From: Moniliophthora roreri
Taxonomy: Eukaryota > Basidiomycota > Agaricomycetes > Agaricales > Marasmiaceae
NCBI GenBank assembly: GCA_001466705.2
Contig: LATX02000179.1
Coordinates: 310,001 to 374,000 of the forward strand
Length of the DNA: 64,000 nucleotides
Direction of reading: 5' to 3'
Numbering within the stretch: position 1 is the stretch's first letter; each line of letters opens with the position of its first letter. A program made the translations under genes and the position numbers. Of the stretch, positions 50,619 through 61,707 are shown one piece after another. The notes under the pieces are model-generated. The model had not been told where the DNA came from. It searched no databases and worked only from the letters and a program-made list of their open reading frames with translations.

Positions 50619-51401
50619 ATGGCGGAAGCTGAACATTCGACCACCCTTTCAACAATGACGACTCCTCCGATGACCATTCACATGTACCCTTTGACTCCGA
50701 CCGCATTTCCTACTCGACAAAAGCGTAGACAGGTCAAGGTCGCCTGTACAAATTGTCAGAGGGCATGTAAGAAATGCGACGACGCTAGACCCTGCCTTCG
50801 TTGTGTCAAATATGGCATATCCGATGAGTGTGTCGACTCTCAGCGAAAGGAGAGACGGAAGGGTGTCAAACGAGGGCCTTACAGGAAGCGCGATGCCAAA
50901 GGTATGCTTTCCTCTCTGCCAGATTATTCCTTGCATGAGGCTTATCCGCTTCAAGCTCGCATAGGGAATAGTTCTGCAAATGCCACTACGACAGCTAGTC
51001 CCCAGGACACTACCCAGCCAGTAGAACAGTATACATTACACGATCCATCGACCGTTGCGAGTTCATCAACCATGCCCTTTGTTACTGCTCCTGTCACTTA
51101 TCACGGCGCTATCTATAACCCGTTCGTGCACCCTTCAGCGCCGTCATCGATGCACAAGCCCGGCGATTCTTCTGGATACCCGCAACCACATTTTTACATC
51201 GCTCCTCAACCTGTTTATCCACAGCAGGACGCAAACCAGTCATCATATCACCACCAGCCGCCGTCATTCTATCCCGCATCTTTCATACCACCATATCCCC
51301 AGTCTTATCACGCCTCCCCTTACCTGATTCAACCTCGTCCAGAAACTCAATTTGCTATTCAGTATCCACATCCTTATACCAGATCACCCCCAGAATCGTA
51401 G
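50619..51401 (+). CDS. Zn2Cys6 transcription factor
   Basis: This is an intronless 260-residue fungal regulator. The binuclear zinc cluster is complete: VKVACTNCQRACKKCDDARP followed by CLRCVKYGISDEC, with spacing C-x2-C-x6-C-x5-C-x2-C-x8-C. A basic stretch follows (RKERRKGVKRGPYRKRD) that suits DNA binding and nuclear import. The rest is Pro/Gln/Tyr/Ser-rich, with many YP and HP pairs, probably an activation region. No fungal-specific middle homology domain is present, so this is a short member. Target genes cannot be inferred; the neighbours are unrelated. Confidence 0.85.
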   Translation: MAEAEHSTTLSTMTTPPMTIHMYPLTPTAFPTRQKRRQVKVACTNCQRACKKCDDARPCLRCVKYGISDECVDSQRKERRKGVKRGPYRKRDAKGMLSSLPDYSLHEAYPLQARIGNSSANATTTASPQDTTQPVEQYTLHDPSTVASSSTMPFVTAPVTYHGAIYNPFVHPSAPSSMHKPGDSSGYPQPHFYIAPQPVYPQQDANQSSYHHQPPSFYPASFIPPYPQSYHASPYLIQPRPETQFAIQYPHPYTRSPPES

Positions 51402-51747
51402 GTCTGGGTGGAGGTGCAGGCGTCGGGGACTTATCGATTTGCGTGCAATGTGGAACATTAGTTGTACCTATATCATCTACATATTGTCGTTTCGCTCTCC
51501 CTTCATTTACATCATCTGTATGCATATATCTCACTGCTCCCTGTTGTCGATACACTGCATGTACATTCACGAATAATCATTACTTATTAGTTGAAAATAC
51601 CGCGTACAAAATGAAAATATTGTGCTTGGGACGTGTACAAGGTCAAGATACACCAAATTACGCGTGTTTCTGCTGGTGTATACGGCGAGAGACCGTAGGA
51701 ATGGATGTATAAGTAGAAAACACATACGGAGACGCCCCTAAATCACT

Positions 51748-51810
51748 CTGATCGTGTTGAGATCAGCGACCGGGTCGAATTGTTTGACAAATATGTGCAT
51801 AGTCAAACAA
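51748..51810. repeat. Three adjacent inverted repeats
   Basis: Three perfect inverted repeats follow each other: CTGATC/GATCAG (51748-51766), CGACC/GGTCG (51768-51778) and TTGTTTGAC/GTCAAACAA (51780-51810, 13-nt spacer). They lie about 350 bp downstream of the Zn2Cys6 stop. Their function is unknown. Confidence 0.6.
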
Positions 51811-52399
51811 AAGCCACCTGCACCCAGCGACCAACTCGACCCGTGCACTTGCCTAAACCAGGGCGTGGTCGCCGGCCTCATTGGGTCGTAAGAGAACATG
51901 GCGTGAACCAAAATTCTGAGGATTTTCCCTTAGTGAGAGATTCTTCCCAATGAATTTAGCTACTCGTTGTCCTCGTCACTGTACGTCGCCGCCTCGTAGC
52001 GCTCTCCGCTTTGCTCTACGAAATTCAGGGGACACCATGGAACACCAGGGAACATAATATTGATAGCAAGTTGGGAAGGAGCTGGCTGGCAACGCGGCAG
52101 AGGTGCGTGAAGCCTTAAGCTTTCTCTGGTGCTACTAGCTCGTAGGCCAGCATTCGCCATCTTCGAGAGGCACAAGTCTGATGGAATACAATTTTACAGC
52201 CACAAAGTCGACCGCCACCTTTCCCAACCGCCAGTCAAAGCAAGTCATTATGGAGGGCGGAATAGATGCTGGGAATAAACGAGAATGAAAACAGGGCTGA
52301 GATTGCATGACAGGTGTGTGGCCTTGCAGCTGGAGACCTGGCATTTGCTAACAGGAACGCTCCGTCAGAAAGTCACTTCTGAACCTTCATCCAAAACCT

Positions 52400-53086
52400 G
52401 CTAAAGACATGATCGCAACCAGTCTACCGCTGAGCAGCAGTGATCTAGCCACTCCCTCGAGTTCCTGGCGTACACTGCGAGGACGCCTAGAGATTGACTG
52501 GAGCCATCCCAAGGAAGATTCTCCATACCGACCATATCTGGCACAACGTGTTCCGTCTGTAGCACATCTACAAGCAAGAAAAGAGAGACATGATTGAATG
52601 CCATTGTGGTGCACTCGCACTGAATACCTAACATGAAGACGTTCCCTCTATGCTCTGTCGGTAGCTGTGAACAAGTCGTGGGGAGGTAGCTTTTGAGCTG
52701 CTTCGCTTATTCCCAAAAAGTCCACCTTATTCCGACTCGGCAGAATCCTAATCGCTACTGGAGGCGAAGGAACCGGGTGCAAGACGTACAGACCCGAGGA
52801 CAGATCCTTTACCACGCAAAGACAATGGAATCCTTCCGAACATGGTCAAAGAAGACCTCCATACGTGGTGGATGTGCGAGTAGGTCTCCGATACACTCTT
52901 CGCTTCCAATCCACCATCCTGACGAAGCATAGCCTCATATCGTAGCACAGGATGACGACGCGCATTTACTTTGGGAAGCGTGTCCAGAAAAGAAAACGTC
53001 AGGTTTGACGATGCTTTCTGCAGCTGGGAGCCTCGGTACCACTCTCGACTCTCGACCTCGACCTTGCTATCCTTCCACATATTCAT
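52400..53086 (-). pseudogene. Possible acyl-CoA synthetase relic
   Basis: Two separated minus-strand stretches resemble the N-terminal part of long-chain acyl-CoA synthetases. One reads SETYSHIHHVWRSSLTMFG (compare the usual TL-Y-x-x-F-x-x-SV-x-x-FG). The other, about 350 bp further on, reads SLGVLAVYARNSREWLDH (compare VGIYSxNRPEW). The order and spacing fit, but stops and frameshifts break the frame and the AMP-binding motifs that should follow are missing. It could be a truncated dead copy, or chance similarity. Confidence 0.28.
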
Positions 53087-56012
53087 TCTATCGCCACCCG
53101 ATCGTGACGATCGTTCATCGTATTGCTACTCCCGTGCACCTGATGAAGCCTTGCGATCCCGTTCTAGAGGTTCTATTGACACCCGTGCGGAAAAGCGACA
53201 GTGAGCTGATATTCTTTGGAGGGTCTCTTGGAGGGTCTCGTGTACACGCCATATGCCTACGGTGTCGATTCGAGGCCAAAGGCGACCGGGGCGACTATAA
53301 AAAGATCATTATTATCGATAGAGGGCATCGGTGGCTGCCTCGTGCTTGATCTATGTGGTCCTCGTTCGAAGAAATCGTTAGCTATGAATCCGTGGAGAAA
53401 GATATCGGGGGAGAGGAGAGGATGGTGTGGGTCTGGCGGCAATATCGTGAATTTTACAGTCCGACAATTTTTACACTCCGTCTGCAAAAGCGGAAATTTA
53501 CAGGAAATAAAACGCTCGGGGCCAGCGGGGTCTCACGAAAAGCTTCACAAACCAATAGCAACGAAGTTACACCAAACTGGCGCTAGACATCCAGGCTTTA
53601 ATAACTCGAGTGAAGATGTGGTACGGAGGAGTGACATGGCGGAGGACTGGAGAGCCTGGATGAGGGCCACGGCGATCAACACAAGCATAGCTAGTAGGAT
53701 TGGTGTTGGAAGAGAAGGAATGTATGTATAGTTCGTCTCCCTTCGTCTAATTGACCCTTATCAACCAGGATATTGAACCCTTTCACCCAACCTCGCAATC
53801 TCGTGTCACTCCACACAAGCCGTGCAACATCCAATTTCAAGAACGCAAAACGTTATGCAGTGTCTTGTCATACAATACAGCCCGAGGCGCGAATCTCAAC
53901 TCGAAAGCGGAATAGCCCGGAGAGACACGGGACCCACACGCTCGAAGGTGGTATTATTGAATGATGCCGAGCTTCAACCCAACTTTCATCGCAATCTATC
54001 ACTGCCTCCATCGTGGTAACCCCAGCGATGAGCCCACTCAACCAATTTGAGAAATTCCCTCCTGAAGTCGGTCCCAGACAAGTAGGGAAGGCCGGACAGT
54101 AGGAGGGTGCCACGGATATCGTGGATTAGCAATGAATAGGCTGGAGAATGCGTCGTATGGCAGGAATATTTCTTCGGGTGACCCGATGTTCGAGGTCGAG
54201 AGATGTACGCATTCTTGGATCTTTGTGCCGGCCCTTACTGTCCCGTCTACTCTTCACATCCTGCCCGACCCCACTCGGGTCGAAGGATTCATTCCACCGG
54301 TTCCTTCGAGTCCCCTGAACCTCATTAGGACAATGTCCTAGTTGACCTGTTCCTTATAGCGCACTTCAGTGGTCCGGAGACGCAGTTTTTGCGATTGCGA
54401 TACTCCGGTAGTTTGATCGGGGAAAAACTGAAAGGTATGCCAATAGCTTGCATACACCGAGTGGCTGCTGATACTCGTCGTGGCCAGACAGGTGAATGGT
54501 GGCCACTCAAGACTGAAAAGGGAGTTGGACAGGCTTTGGGAACATAGAACTCTGAGTCGCGGAACAGTATGAACACGACATGCGTGCTATGCGTAGGTGC
54601 TAGAGAGGACGAGAGTGGACCATTTCAACGACGAGGTGTGGTTACCAGAGGGGTTTTGTTGAAACGTTTGGAACCTGATATTGACAAGGGTTGTAGTTTG
54701 TGTGTCCGTTCGCTGACTCTATGTTCCTACGACTTTGCTCGGCTGGATACATAACTGGGTGAACGGTGGTGATCCAATATCCTTCTTTCTGGGTCTCCAC
54801 TATTGTTTACCCATCCAGGTTGTACAAGATAGCCTTTTCTTTCCCTCCACTTTTATCATGCCCACGAAATCAAGCAACCCGCATAACCGAGGCACACCAA
54901 AGTGTGCCATAAAATTTCTCCGTGCAAATCTCACTCTGCCCTGGCAGCGAGGTGACGGTCCTACTCGAGTATGTCTATGTGGGCCGTATCATACGAATTG
55001 GTCGAAGAAGTGATTTGAAGTACGTGGTGGATATCGAGGCATACCGCGTGTCTTATCCCAAAGCACTAACTGAATCACTAGTCCCATTGAGTCCGCAGCG
55101 GTCCTATTTCATACAACAAAGTTGCGCTTGATGATTACGGAAGGCAGCATTCAAGGAAAGTTATAGGATCGTTGGAGTGTCTCGCAAGTGACTGGAGTGT
55201 TGAAGTGAGTTGTTGGTTGATGTACTCCTACGAATTCAATCCTCTCACCTGATCCTATGCTTCTATATCTTCCTGTAATGCTCAAAGGACTAAGGTCCCG
55301 TTAAGGTCTTGCCTCCTATTCGCTCCAGTTGTATACAAAACACAACTGGCCCTATCACCAACATTTTTGGTTCGAGCAGCCTGGTTCAGGTTTTCCAACT
55401 GAATCGTTGAGGCAAGTTTCATTGACCATAACCTTACTGCAACCTCACGGCCTATTCCAATTTTATCCTGCAGTCTTCTGCCTAGTAAAAGTCGAAGGGA
55501 GGGACATCGAGCAAGTGAATAGCTGACCAGGCTTCAACTCGCCGAGACGCCCAGTTCTTTTTTCCCTGCTCATCGTCCCGTCCACCTTGCAGGTCGCTGC
55601 GGGACAAGCTCGGATTGTTGTTGTCAAAGTCGGTGATGAGTGTTCTCGACCGTTGGAACACCTTTGAACCGTCTCTCAGTTCCAACTGGAAGATGGAGGT
55701 GCAGTGTTCTGGTCGCTGGCATAAGGGAGGTAGAAGAGCGAGGGAAAGGGACATCCCGCGGAAGCAAATTGCAGCTTCATTTGTTCCACGAATCAGTATC
55801 CTATTTTCAAATCCCCTGCATCCGTTGTTGTCTTAAGCGTGGTCACTATTGTATGTATTAATCTCTTGAGCGCCCTCAGCTCCGCGAATAATCTTTTTTG
55901 ATCACTGCCAAAACGAATGTTTACGCAAATCCGTCAACTGATTGGGTACATATGATACAGGTACAGGGCTCTGGTTCACAGAATCCAAGAAAGAAAAGAG
56001 TATGTATATCTA

Positions 56013-57575
56013 TTAAATCGTAGCATCTCCTGCTCCGTCAAGACAGCGGAGCTTCAGGTAAACATCAGTCCCTTTTGATTGTCAAATTCAAATTGCGATT
56101 TGCGGTGAAAAAGCCGTTTGTACTTACCCCAACCCTCCAGCGACATCAAATCTAGCGACCCCCCAAAATACCTAATCATGAAATGAGAAATCGGGTGCGA
56201 GGAAGAGAACCCAGACTTGCTTTGCGTATAATCGGCTCATAGGCAACCCATAACCCAGACCGGCGATAGTTCCAAGTCCTGTTTGAAGACCCTTGCCAGT
56301 AATTTCGGCAAAGAGATTACCTTCTCCTATGCCACCATCCCCAATTGCAGCGCTGCCACCGACGTACTGGGCAGCATATGGTCCACCATTATCTTCGTCC
56401 AATGCACTGCCGTCCGCCGCACGACCCGCCGTTGTGAACGCGTACGAGAAGATTTTCTCGATATTTGATGGTGACACGCCGCCTCCCTGGTCTCGTATAC
56501 GTAGCGAGAAACAGCTAGATGGGTCTCCGGAAAGTTTGGGCGATGGAGAAAGGGTGATGATGATGGGTGGGAGCTCTTTGGTTGAGTGTCTCGAGTGATG
56601 CTCCACAGTAGCTCGAAAAGAGTTTTTGAGGATCTCTGTGAGGATGTACTCCATGTGGACAGGAACATAGCTAAGGTTTGGCACTCAGAGGATTGAAATG
56701 CAGAAAAGAGTTCTCCGAAGACGTACGCAAACTTTGCATCTGCATGTCCATCTATGACGATTGAAGGACTTGCTCCGAGTGTTGCCTCGCAGAGTTCAGT
56801 GACAAAGTTACCGCACATTTTGATCATCTGAGCAGGGGAGCATTGCATGTCTACAATACCAATATTTGAACGTTCGGAACTGTTGATAGCATGCGACAGA
56901 GCTACGTGCTGCTCAGCAATCAGGCGAACAGAAAGACGATTCCGAATGGCACCGTCCAAAAACTCGTTTATCTGAGAAGGCGAGAGGTATTTCGAGCATT
57001 CCTGGAATCTGGAATATATCCAGTGAGCAGACTGGATAACCCATAGAGTAGGTTACGCACCCTTTTGCCATAGTTGGTATGTCATTAGCATGCCTGCCCA
57101 CCACATCCTCCAGTTCGGCTGCAAAGAGTGCGTTCTCGTCAAGAGTAGTTGGTGTAGGATAGGTTGCGAGCCATAAGAAGCTATCTTTGTCTGCAGCTAA
57201 CGTGTTCGCTATGTACCTTGTCCGGCGTGAGCGAAACGCGAGGTGCCATAGATGCCCAACTCACGGATTCGTTCCAACAATAAACGGAAGTGCCTCTAAA
57301 GAACGAACACGAGTAGCCAGTCTTCGAGGTATTTCTGCCAGTGCATACGAGACCGATGCTAGAACTGATTCAGGTGTCACAGTGGGACGACCGAAAGCCA
57401 GTAGATCTGAAAGGTTCATTGGGCGTTGTGGAGATGACGCATACTTTTCGAGTAGCTCAGTCAATTGTGCCGACTTGGGCGAAGGTGCACGTCGGTAGTA
57501 ATGCTGTTTGTATGGACCCGTTGTGGTGAGTATCGCCCATCGCGATGTGAGGGTCGTGGAAGGTCGAGTCAACAT
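56013..57575 (-). CDS. Mitochondrial 2-oxoacid dehydrogenase kinase (PDK/BCKDK family)
   Basis: The enzyme phosphorylates and switches off pyruvate or branched-chain oxoacid dehydrogenase in the mitochondrial matrix. The N-terminus (MLTRPSTTLTSRWAILTT) looks like a targeting peptide. The helical regulatory domain has PMNLSDLLAFGRP and ALAEIPRRLATRVRSLEALP. The GHKL ATPase domain has the N box (EYILTEILKNSFRATVEH), IRDQGGGVS, and the G2 box GLGYGLPMSRLYAKYFGG, then SLDLMSLEGWG and TDVYLKLR. The KYFGG junction needs a GC donor (intron 56172-56220). Which dehydrogenase it controls is not clear from the sequence; the N-terminal part leans towards the branched-chain type. Its start lies 55 bp from PRP38. 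Confidence 0.88.
56172..56220 (-). other. GC-AG intron in the dehydrogenase kinase gene
   Basis: This 49-nt intron begins GCAAGT on the minus strand and ends GATTAG. Splicing joins GCA AA to G TAT TTT and restores LYAKYFGGSLD, which is conserved in the family. The nearby GT donor gives the wrong frame. Confidence 0.8.
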
Positions 57576-57630
57576 GAATTGAGCGCACGGGTCATTTAGT
57601 TTGACCTAATCTTCATACTTTACCCCCACC

Positions 57631-58661
57631 ATGGCCAACACTACGGTCACCGGAGCGAAAGCCATTCATGGTCAAAATCCTCAGGTGTGTTTTTGATTAT
57701 GTTCTCCAAGTAAATCAACTTCATGAGCCCAGTTTCTTGTAGAAACTGTCATTCGAAACCGTATCTACGAATCGAGTTATTGGAAGGAACATTGCTTCGC
57801 TCTTACAGGCAAGTCCCACACGATTCCCTCTGCTCGACCGGAAAATAATGTGATGCATACAGCGGAGAGTCTGATAGACAAAGCAATCGAGCTCAAATGT
57901 ATCGGTGGTGTTTATGGGAATCAACGACCAACGGAATTCCTGTGTCTCCTGCTCAAGCTACTTCAGATTCAACCAGAAAAGGAGATTCTGATTGAATACC
58001 TGCAGGCCGACGAATTCAAGTGTGTCCACATTGTCTTCTCACCAATTCATCGCTCAATTTTAGCGCCAGATACCTTCGAGCACTCGCAGCTATGTATATT
58101 CGCATGACATTCGGAGCAGCCGAAGTTTACCAGATTTTGGAGCCTTTATTAAAGGATTACCGCAAGCTGCGATTAAGGAACATGAGTGCGTAGTATACAG
58201 ACTCGGGTTCGATCGTTCTAATAATCAGATTATCAGCGGGTTATATTCTTACATTCATGGACGAATTCGTAGATTCGCTTTTGACCGAGGAGCGCGTCTG
58301 CGATATTATCTTACCTCGGCTGATAAAGCGTCAAGTGTTGGAGGAGAATGGTGATATCGGACCCCGAAAAAGTAGATTACTGGATGCATTAGAAGGAAAT
58401 AGTGACATTGAGAGCAACAGAGGGCGAAGTAGAAGTGGGAGTCGAAGTGGAAGCAGAAGTCTGAGCAGCGATAGGGACAGAAGCATTGAAGGAAAAAGCA
58501 GCCCAAGTCGTTCGGGTGCAAGTTCCTCAGGCTCCCGATACGTCTCCCGCAGTCCTTCACAGTCAAGGTCACGGTCGAGATCTGGATCCCACTCCCCTGC
58601 CGCTTCTTACCGTTCAAGGAGTCGTAGTATTTCTCCTGATAGGATAGAAACAGACGTGTAA
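57631..58661 (+). CDS. PRP38: Pre-mRNA splicing factor PRP38
   Basis: Prp38 is a tri-snRNP/B-complex protein needed to activate the spliceosome. Exon 1 gives MANTTVTGAKAIHGQNPQ, then FLVETVIRNRIYESSYWKEH, CFALTAESLIDKAIEL, PTEFLCLLLKLLQIQPEKEI, YLRALAAMYIRMTFGAAEVY, YILTFMDEFVDSLL and ILPRLIKRQVLEENGDIGPR. The C-terminus is an RS-rich tail, as in metazoan and some fungal forms, unlike short yeast Prp38. One intron (57809-57862) has a GC donor in perfect context (ACAG then GCAAGT). The stop is 16 nt from the convergent uL15m stop, and the start is 55 bp from the divergent kinase gene. Confidence 0.95.
57809..57862 (+). other. GC-AG intron in PRP38
   Basis: This 54-nt intron begins GCAAGTCCC and ends GCATACAG. 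It joins ACA G to CG GAG, giving the conserved FALTAESLIDK. The GT four bases further in cannot keep the frame. Confidence 0.85.
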
Positions 58662-58677
58662 TATAGTGAATATACGT

Positions 58678-59619
58678 TCAACCCGCCTTTTTCCTCTCCT
58701 TATCAAAATCCTGTTTCTTCCATTTGTTGAGCTCCGTTGACAGCTGCCTCCAACGATCCTGTACGAAAGGAAGATCGCCCAGTGTTTTGAGAGTTTCCGA
58801 GGCGAGGTAGCCTCTGTTCTGGTGTTTCCCGTACCAGACTAAAACACTTTTAACACCCATCCTCGCGACGTAGTACAATACAACATACCAATATCTGAAC
58901 GTCGAGTAGGAGCAGCTTGGGTACGATCTGTCCGCCCTTTTACACAATCGTGAAGGGCCAAAGTGTTGTAATATTGGCAAACGACCTTGCCGCCTTGCGC
59001 TTCAATGGCCTCAATTGCACTTGTAGAGGCCCTGGATACGACCATGTAAACTTGTGAACGGAGATGTTGGGATCCCTGAGATACATTTAGCTCAAAAACG
59101 TAAGGGAGATATTGGTGGACACGTACATCGCCGAGTAACTTAATACCGTTGTGAACGTCGTGTACGCATCCACTCAACAGTAATTCACGAGCAGTTATGG
59201 GATTTTCAGGAGAAGAAGTAATTTTTCCTTGATCTATCCAATGCTGCAGACGGTCCAGATTGATTGGTGCCCAGGTTTTCGCATTCCTTGTAAAGAGTCA
59301 GTGCGGGGGTGCGCCAGGTGACGAACAACATACTGGTTTATGAACCCCCGCTTAGGGAATAACTTTGTTATAGGTGTCTGACCGCCCTCAAAGTTCCGTT
59401 TGATACCGGCTCCAGACCGCGACTTTTGACCATTCATACCACGCCCTGAAGTTCCTCCATATCCTGAACCTTGACCACGACCAACTCGTTTTTGCTATAG
59501 AAAAGGACTTGAGTCACTGGTATTTTGCGAGGGATAAAAATACAAACATTTTGTTGTGAGCCACGAGCTGGGCTCAAATTTGCCAGGGAAACCCTTGGAA
59601 CCCGTAGCTTTGAGGCCAT
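58678..59619 (-). CDS. MRPL10: Mitochondrial large ribosomal subunit protein uL15m
   Basis: This is the bacterial L15 relative of the mitochondrial ribosome. The N-terminal exon [20 protein letters not shown] is followed, after an intron, by the glycine-rich L15 loop [20 protein letters not shown] and [20 protein letters not shown]. Next come FPKRGFINQ and [13 protein letters not shown]. Later exons include [20 protein letters not shown], the C-terminal L15 signature, and a fungal extension ending [13 protein letters not shown]. The start at 59619 is 98 bp from MOD5. The basic, Ser/Arg-rich N-terminus suits mitochondrial import. Confidence 0.92.
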
Positions 59620-59717
59620 GGTAGTGGGGTGGAAGGAAATTTAAAACGTGCTCGGATTGATGTTGTATGTTTGCGCCTCGGTCCGGGCCATAAAGTTTTT
59701 ATCTCTCTGACTACGAC

Positions 59718-61572
59718 ATGGCTTTACGACCTTTAATCGCAATATGCGGCACGACTGGAGTTGGAAAGTCAAACCTTGCAATTGATATTGCCCTTGCTCT
59801 TTCGCAATCGAATGCTACCTGGAAGGGCGCCAGAATCATTAATGCCGATGCTATGCAAGTCTATGCGGGCATGGACATCATCACCAATAAAGTTCCCCTC
59901 TCAGAAAGGCAGGGCGTAGAACATCTACTCATGGGGTTCAAGTCGCCGACTGAGCAGTATGTGGTGGGCGAGTGGGTTAGAGACGCCCTGAAAGCGGTCA
60001 GTTCCTCTCACTTAAAAGAGTCCAGCATGGAATTTATAGGCTCAGATGAACTAGGTAGAAAATGCTCACAAAGAAAAGCATGTCCCAATCGTAGTCGGCG
60101 GAACTTCGTACTGGATCCAACATTTACTCTTCCCGAATCGCCTCGTGCGCGACATGACCTCGGACGACGAGTCTCCTAGAATGCCCCCCGTTTCTATGTC
60201 CGAAGATTTGGCAAAATTAATATCTTTCCTTCCACAGGACCTCCTTGATCTTTTCAATGCGCTTCCCGATCCTCCTCCAAACGCGGATACACAACCGGAA
60301 GCTGCATATACACTCTACAACCTTCTCAAGGCCCTGGATCCGTCAATAGCGGAACGATGGCATTGGAAGGATACGCGCAAAGTGCTGCGTAGTCTGCGTA
60401 TCGTCCAAGAAACCGGCCAAAGACCGAGCGAGGTGATCGATGAACAATCGCGGAATCGTGTTCGACCACGGTAAGTACAATACCCAGTCGCTTGATCCCG
60501 TATCACTCTGCTAAGACACACCCTTAGTTTCAACACTTTATGTTTTTGGGTCTACGCAAGGCCTGAGATTTTGAAACCTAGACTAGATCTCCGGGTGGAT
60601 AAGATGGTGGAGGTACGCAGCCTATTTCAAAAGACAAGAATGATCTTGACATCTGTCCGCTTAGCAAGGGATGCTTGATGAAGTACGTAGTCTGCGAGAA
60701 ATGGCCGCTTCGCACCATGAGGCCAGTAGTGGTTCAGACTATACTTTTGGGATATTCCAATCGATTGGCAAGTCTCCTAGCTCTTTGTTGCACCGCCCAC
60801 TAACAGTTATTGTCAGGGTATCGAGAATTTCATCATTATCTCTCGTTAGAAAGTCCTAGCGACAAAGACTACAAGCTTGCATTAGACAACATGAAGACTT
60901 CGACGAGACAATATGCAAAGAAGCAAATATCCTGGCTTCGAAACAAACTTCTTCCTGCACTCTATGATTCCAATATTGTCGAAGAAACATCCCATACGTA
61001 TCTCTTGGACGCCACAGGTATGTGACTCAGCCTCGTGTGCAATCATTCTAGACCGACTGGCATAATCAGAAGTAGAAGGATGGAACGCTACTGTTCGGGA
61101 TACTGCAGTCCAGATCACGACTGGTCAGACTGAACAAATATCTTTTTCCAAGTGTTTGTTTGACGTGATAATTATCCAGCCTTTCTGAACAACGATGTCC
61201 TTCCGGACCCGTTTTCGCTTTCGGATATTGCCAAGACGATGCTTCGTGTCGATATCAAACCAACTGCGTAGGCTACCCTTATATCAATTTCTTTCGATAG
61301 ACGGTCTGATCTTACCTGTCTACAGTCCTAACACAGTTCTATTAGGTCGGCGTAAAGTAGTATGTTCCGAGTGCACGACTGACGCCTCCAGACCATTCAT
61401 GGTAGAAGAGGGGAAAGAGTGGACTGAACATTTAACAAGTCGCGTCCACAAACGTAGTATCCAAAAGCGAACGCAAGCGAGTCGCATTGAGATGTACAAA
61501 CAACGGGGACGACAAGCCCGAGCCTCAGGCTCAGTTTCACAGTCTGAATCCGATGCGGATATCTCAAACTAG
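59718..61572 (+). CDS. MOD5: tRNA isopentenyltransferase (MOD5/TRIT1)
   Basis: The enzyme adds a dimethylallyl group to A37 of certain cytosolic and mitochondrial tRNAs. The P-loop reads ICGTTGVGKSNLAIDIA, then INADAMQVYAGMDIITNK, HLLMGFKSPTEQY, VPIVVGGTSYWIQHLLFP and IVQETGQRPSEV. Later parts are FWVYARPEILKPRLDLRVDK, MLDEVRSL and SIGYREFHHYLSL. A C-terminal zinc finger (CSEC...EHLTSRVHKR) of the type found in eukaryotic Mod5 completes it. Six or more short introns are present; the one at 60768-60816 has a GC donor (ATTG then GCAAGT) needed for SIGYREF. It is head-to-head with uL15m, so two mitochondrial translation genes may share a promoter. Confidence 0.93.
60768..60816 (+). other. GC-AG intron in MOD5
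   Basis: This 49-nt intron begins GCAAGTCTCC and ends TTGTCAG. It joins ATT G to GG TAT, giving SIGYREF, the expected motif. The GT at +5 leads to the wrong frame. Confidence 0.8.
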
Positions 61573-61707
61573 AATAATAAGAAACGTGACATTGTTGGTA
61601 TACTTAGGAGTAAGAATGATCATTAGGCTACAAGCTTTATCCTGTGAACGTGAATTGCGGGTGTCCGTGTCATTATGGGTAAGGGTGCGAAAAAGAGGAG
61701 AGAACGT

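Larger units (their letters stand above)
51402..56012. other. Gene-poor region without an intact gene
   Basis: For 4.6 kb I see no gene with an intact open frame and sensible splice sites, in contrast to the rest of the window. Short open stretches occur on both strands. The most protein-like are minus-strand 53970-54190 (YSLLIHDIRGTLLLSGLPYL), plus-strand 54360-54545 (AHFSGPETQFLRLRYSGSL) and plus-strand 55329-55526 (FWFEQPGSGFPTES). None could be joined into a recognised family. The region may hold decayed genes or transposon remains, or lineage-specific genes that I cannot resolve. Confidence 0.5.

Noticed and set aside
53216..53731. 171-codon plus-strand open frame
   Set aside because: The composition is not protein-like (many Arg, Gly and Ser in irregular order), there is no family motif, and other frames here are equally open.
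55329..55526. Serine carboxypeptidase-like fragment (FWFEQPGSGFPTES)
   Set aside because: It resembles the QP-x-G-x-GFS region only locally; no catalytic Ser, Asp or His motif was found nearby.
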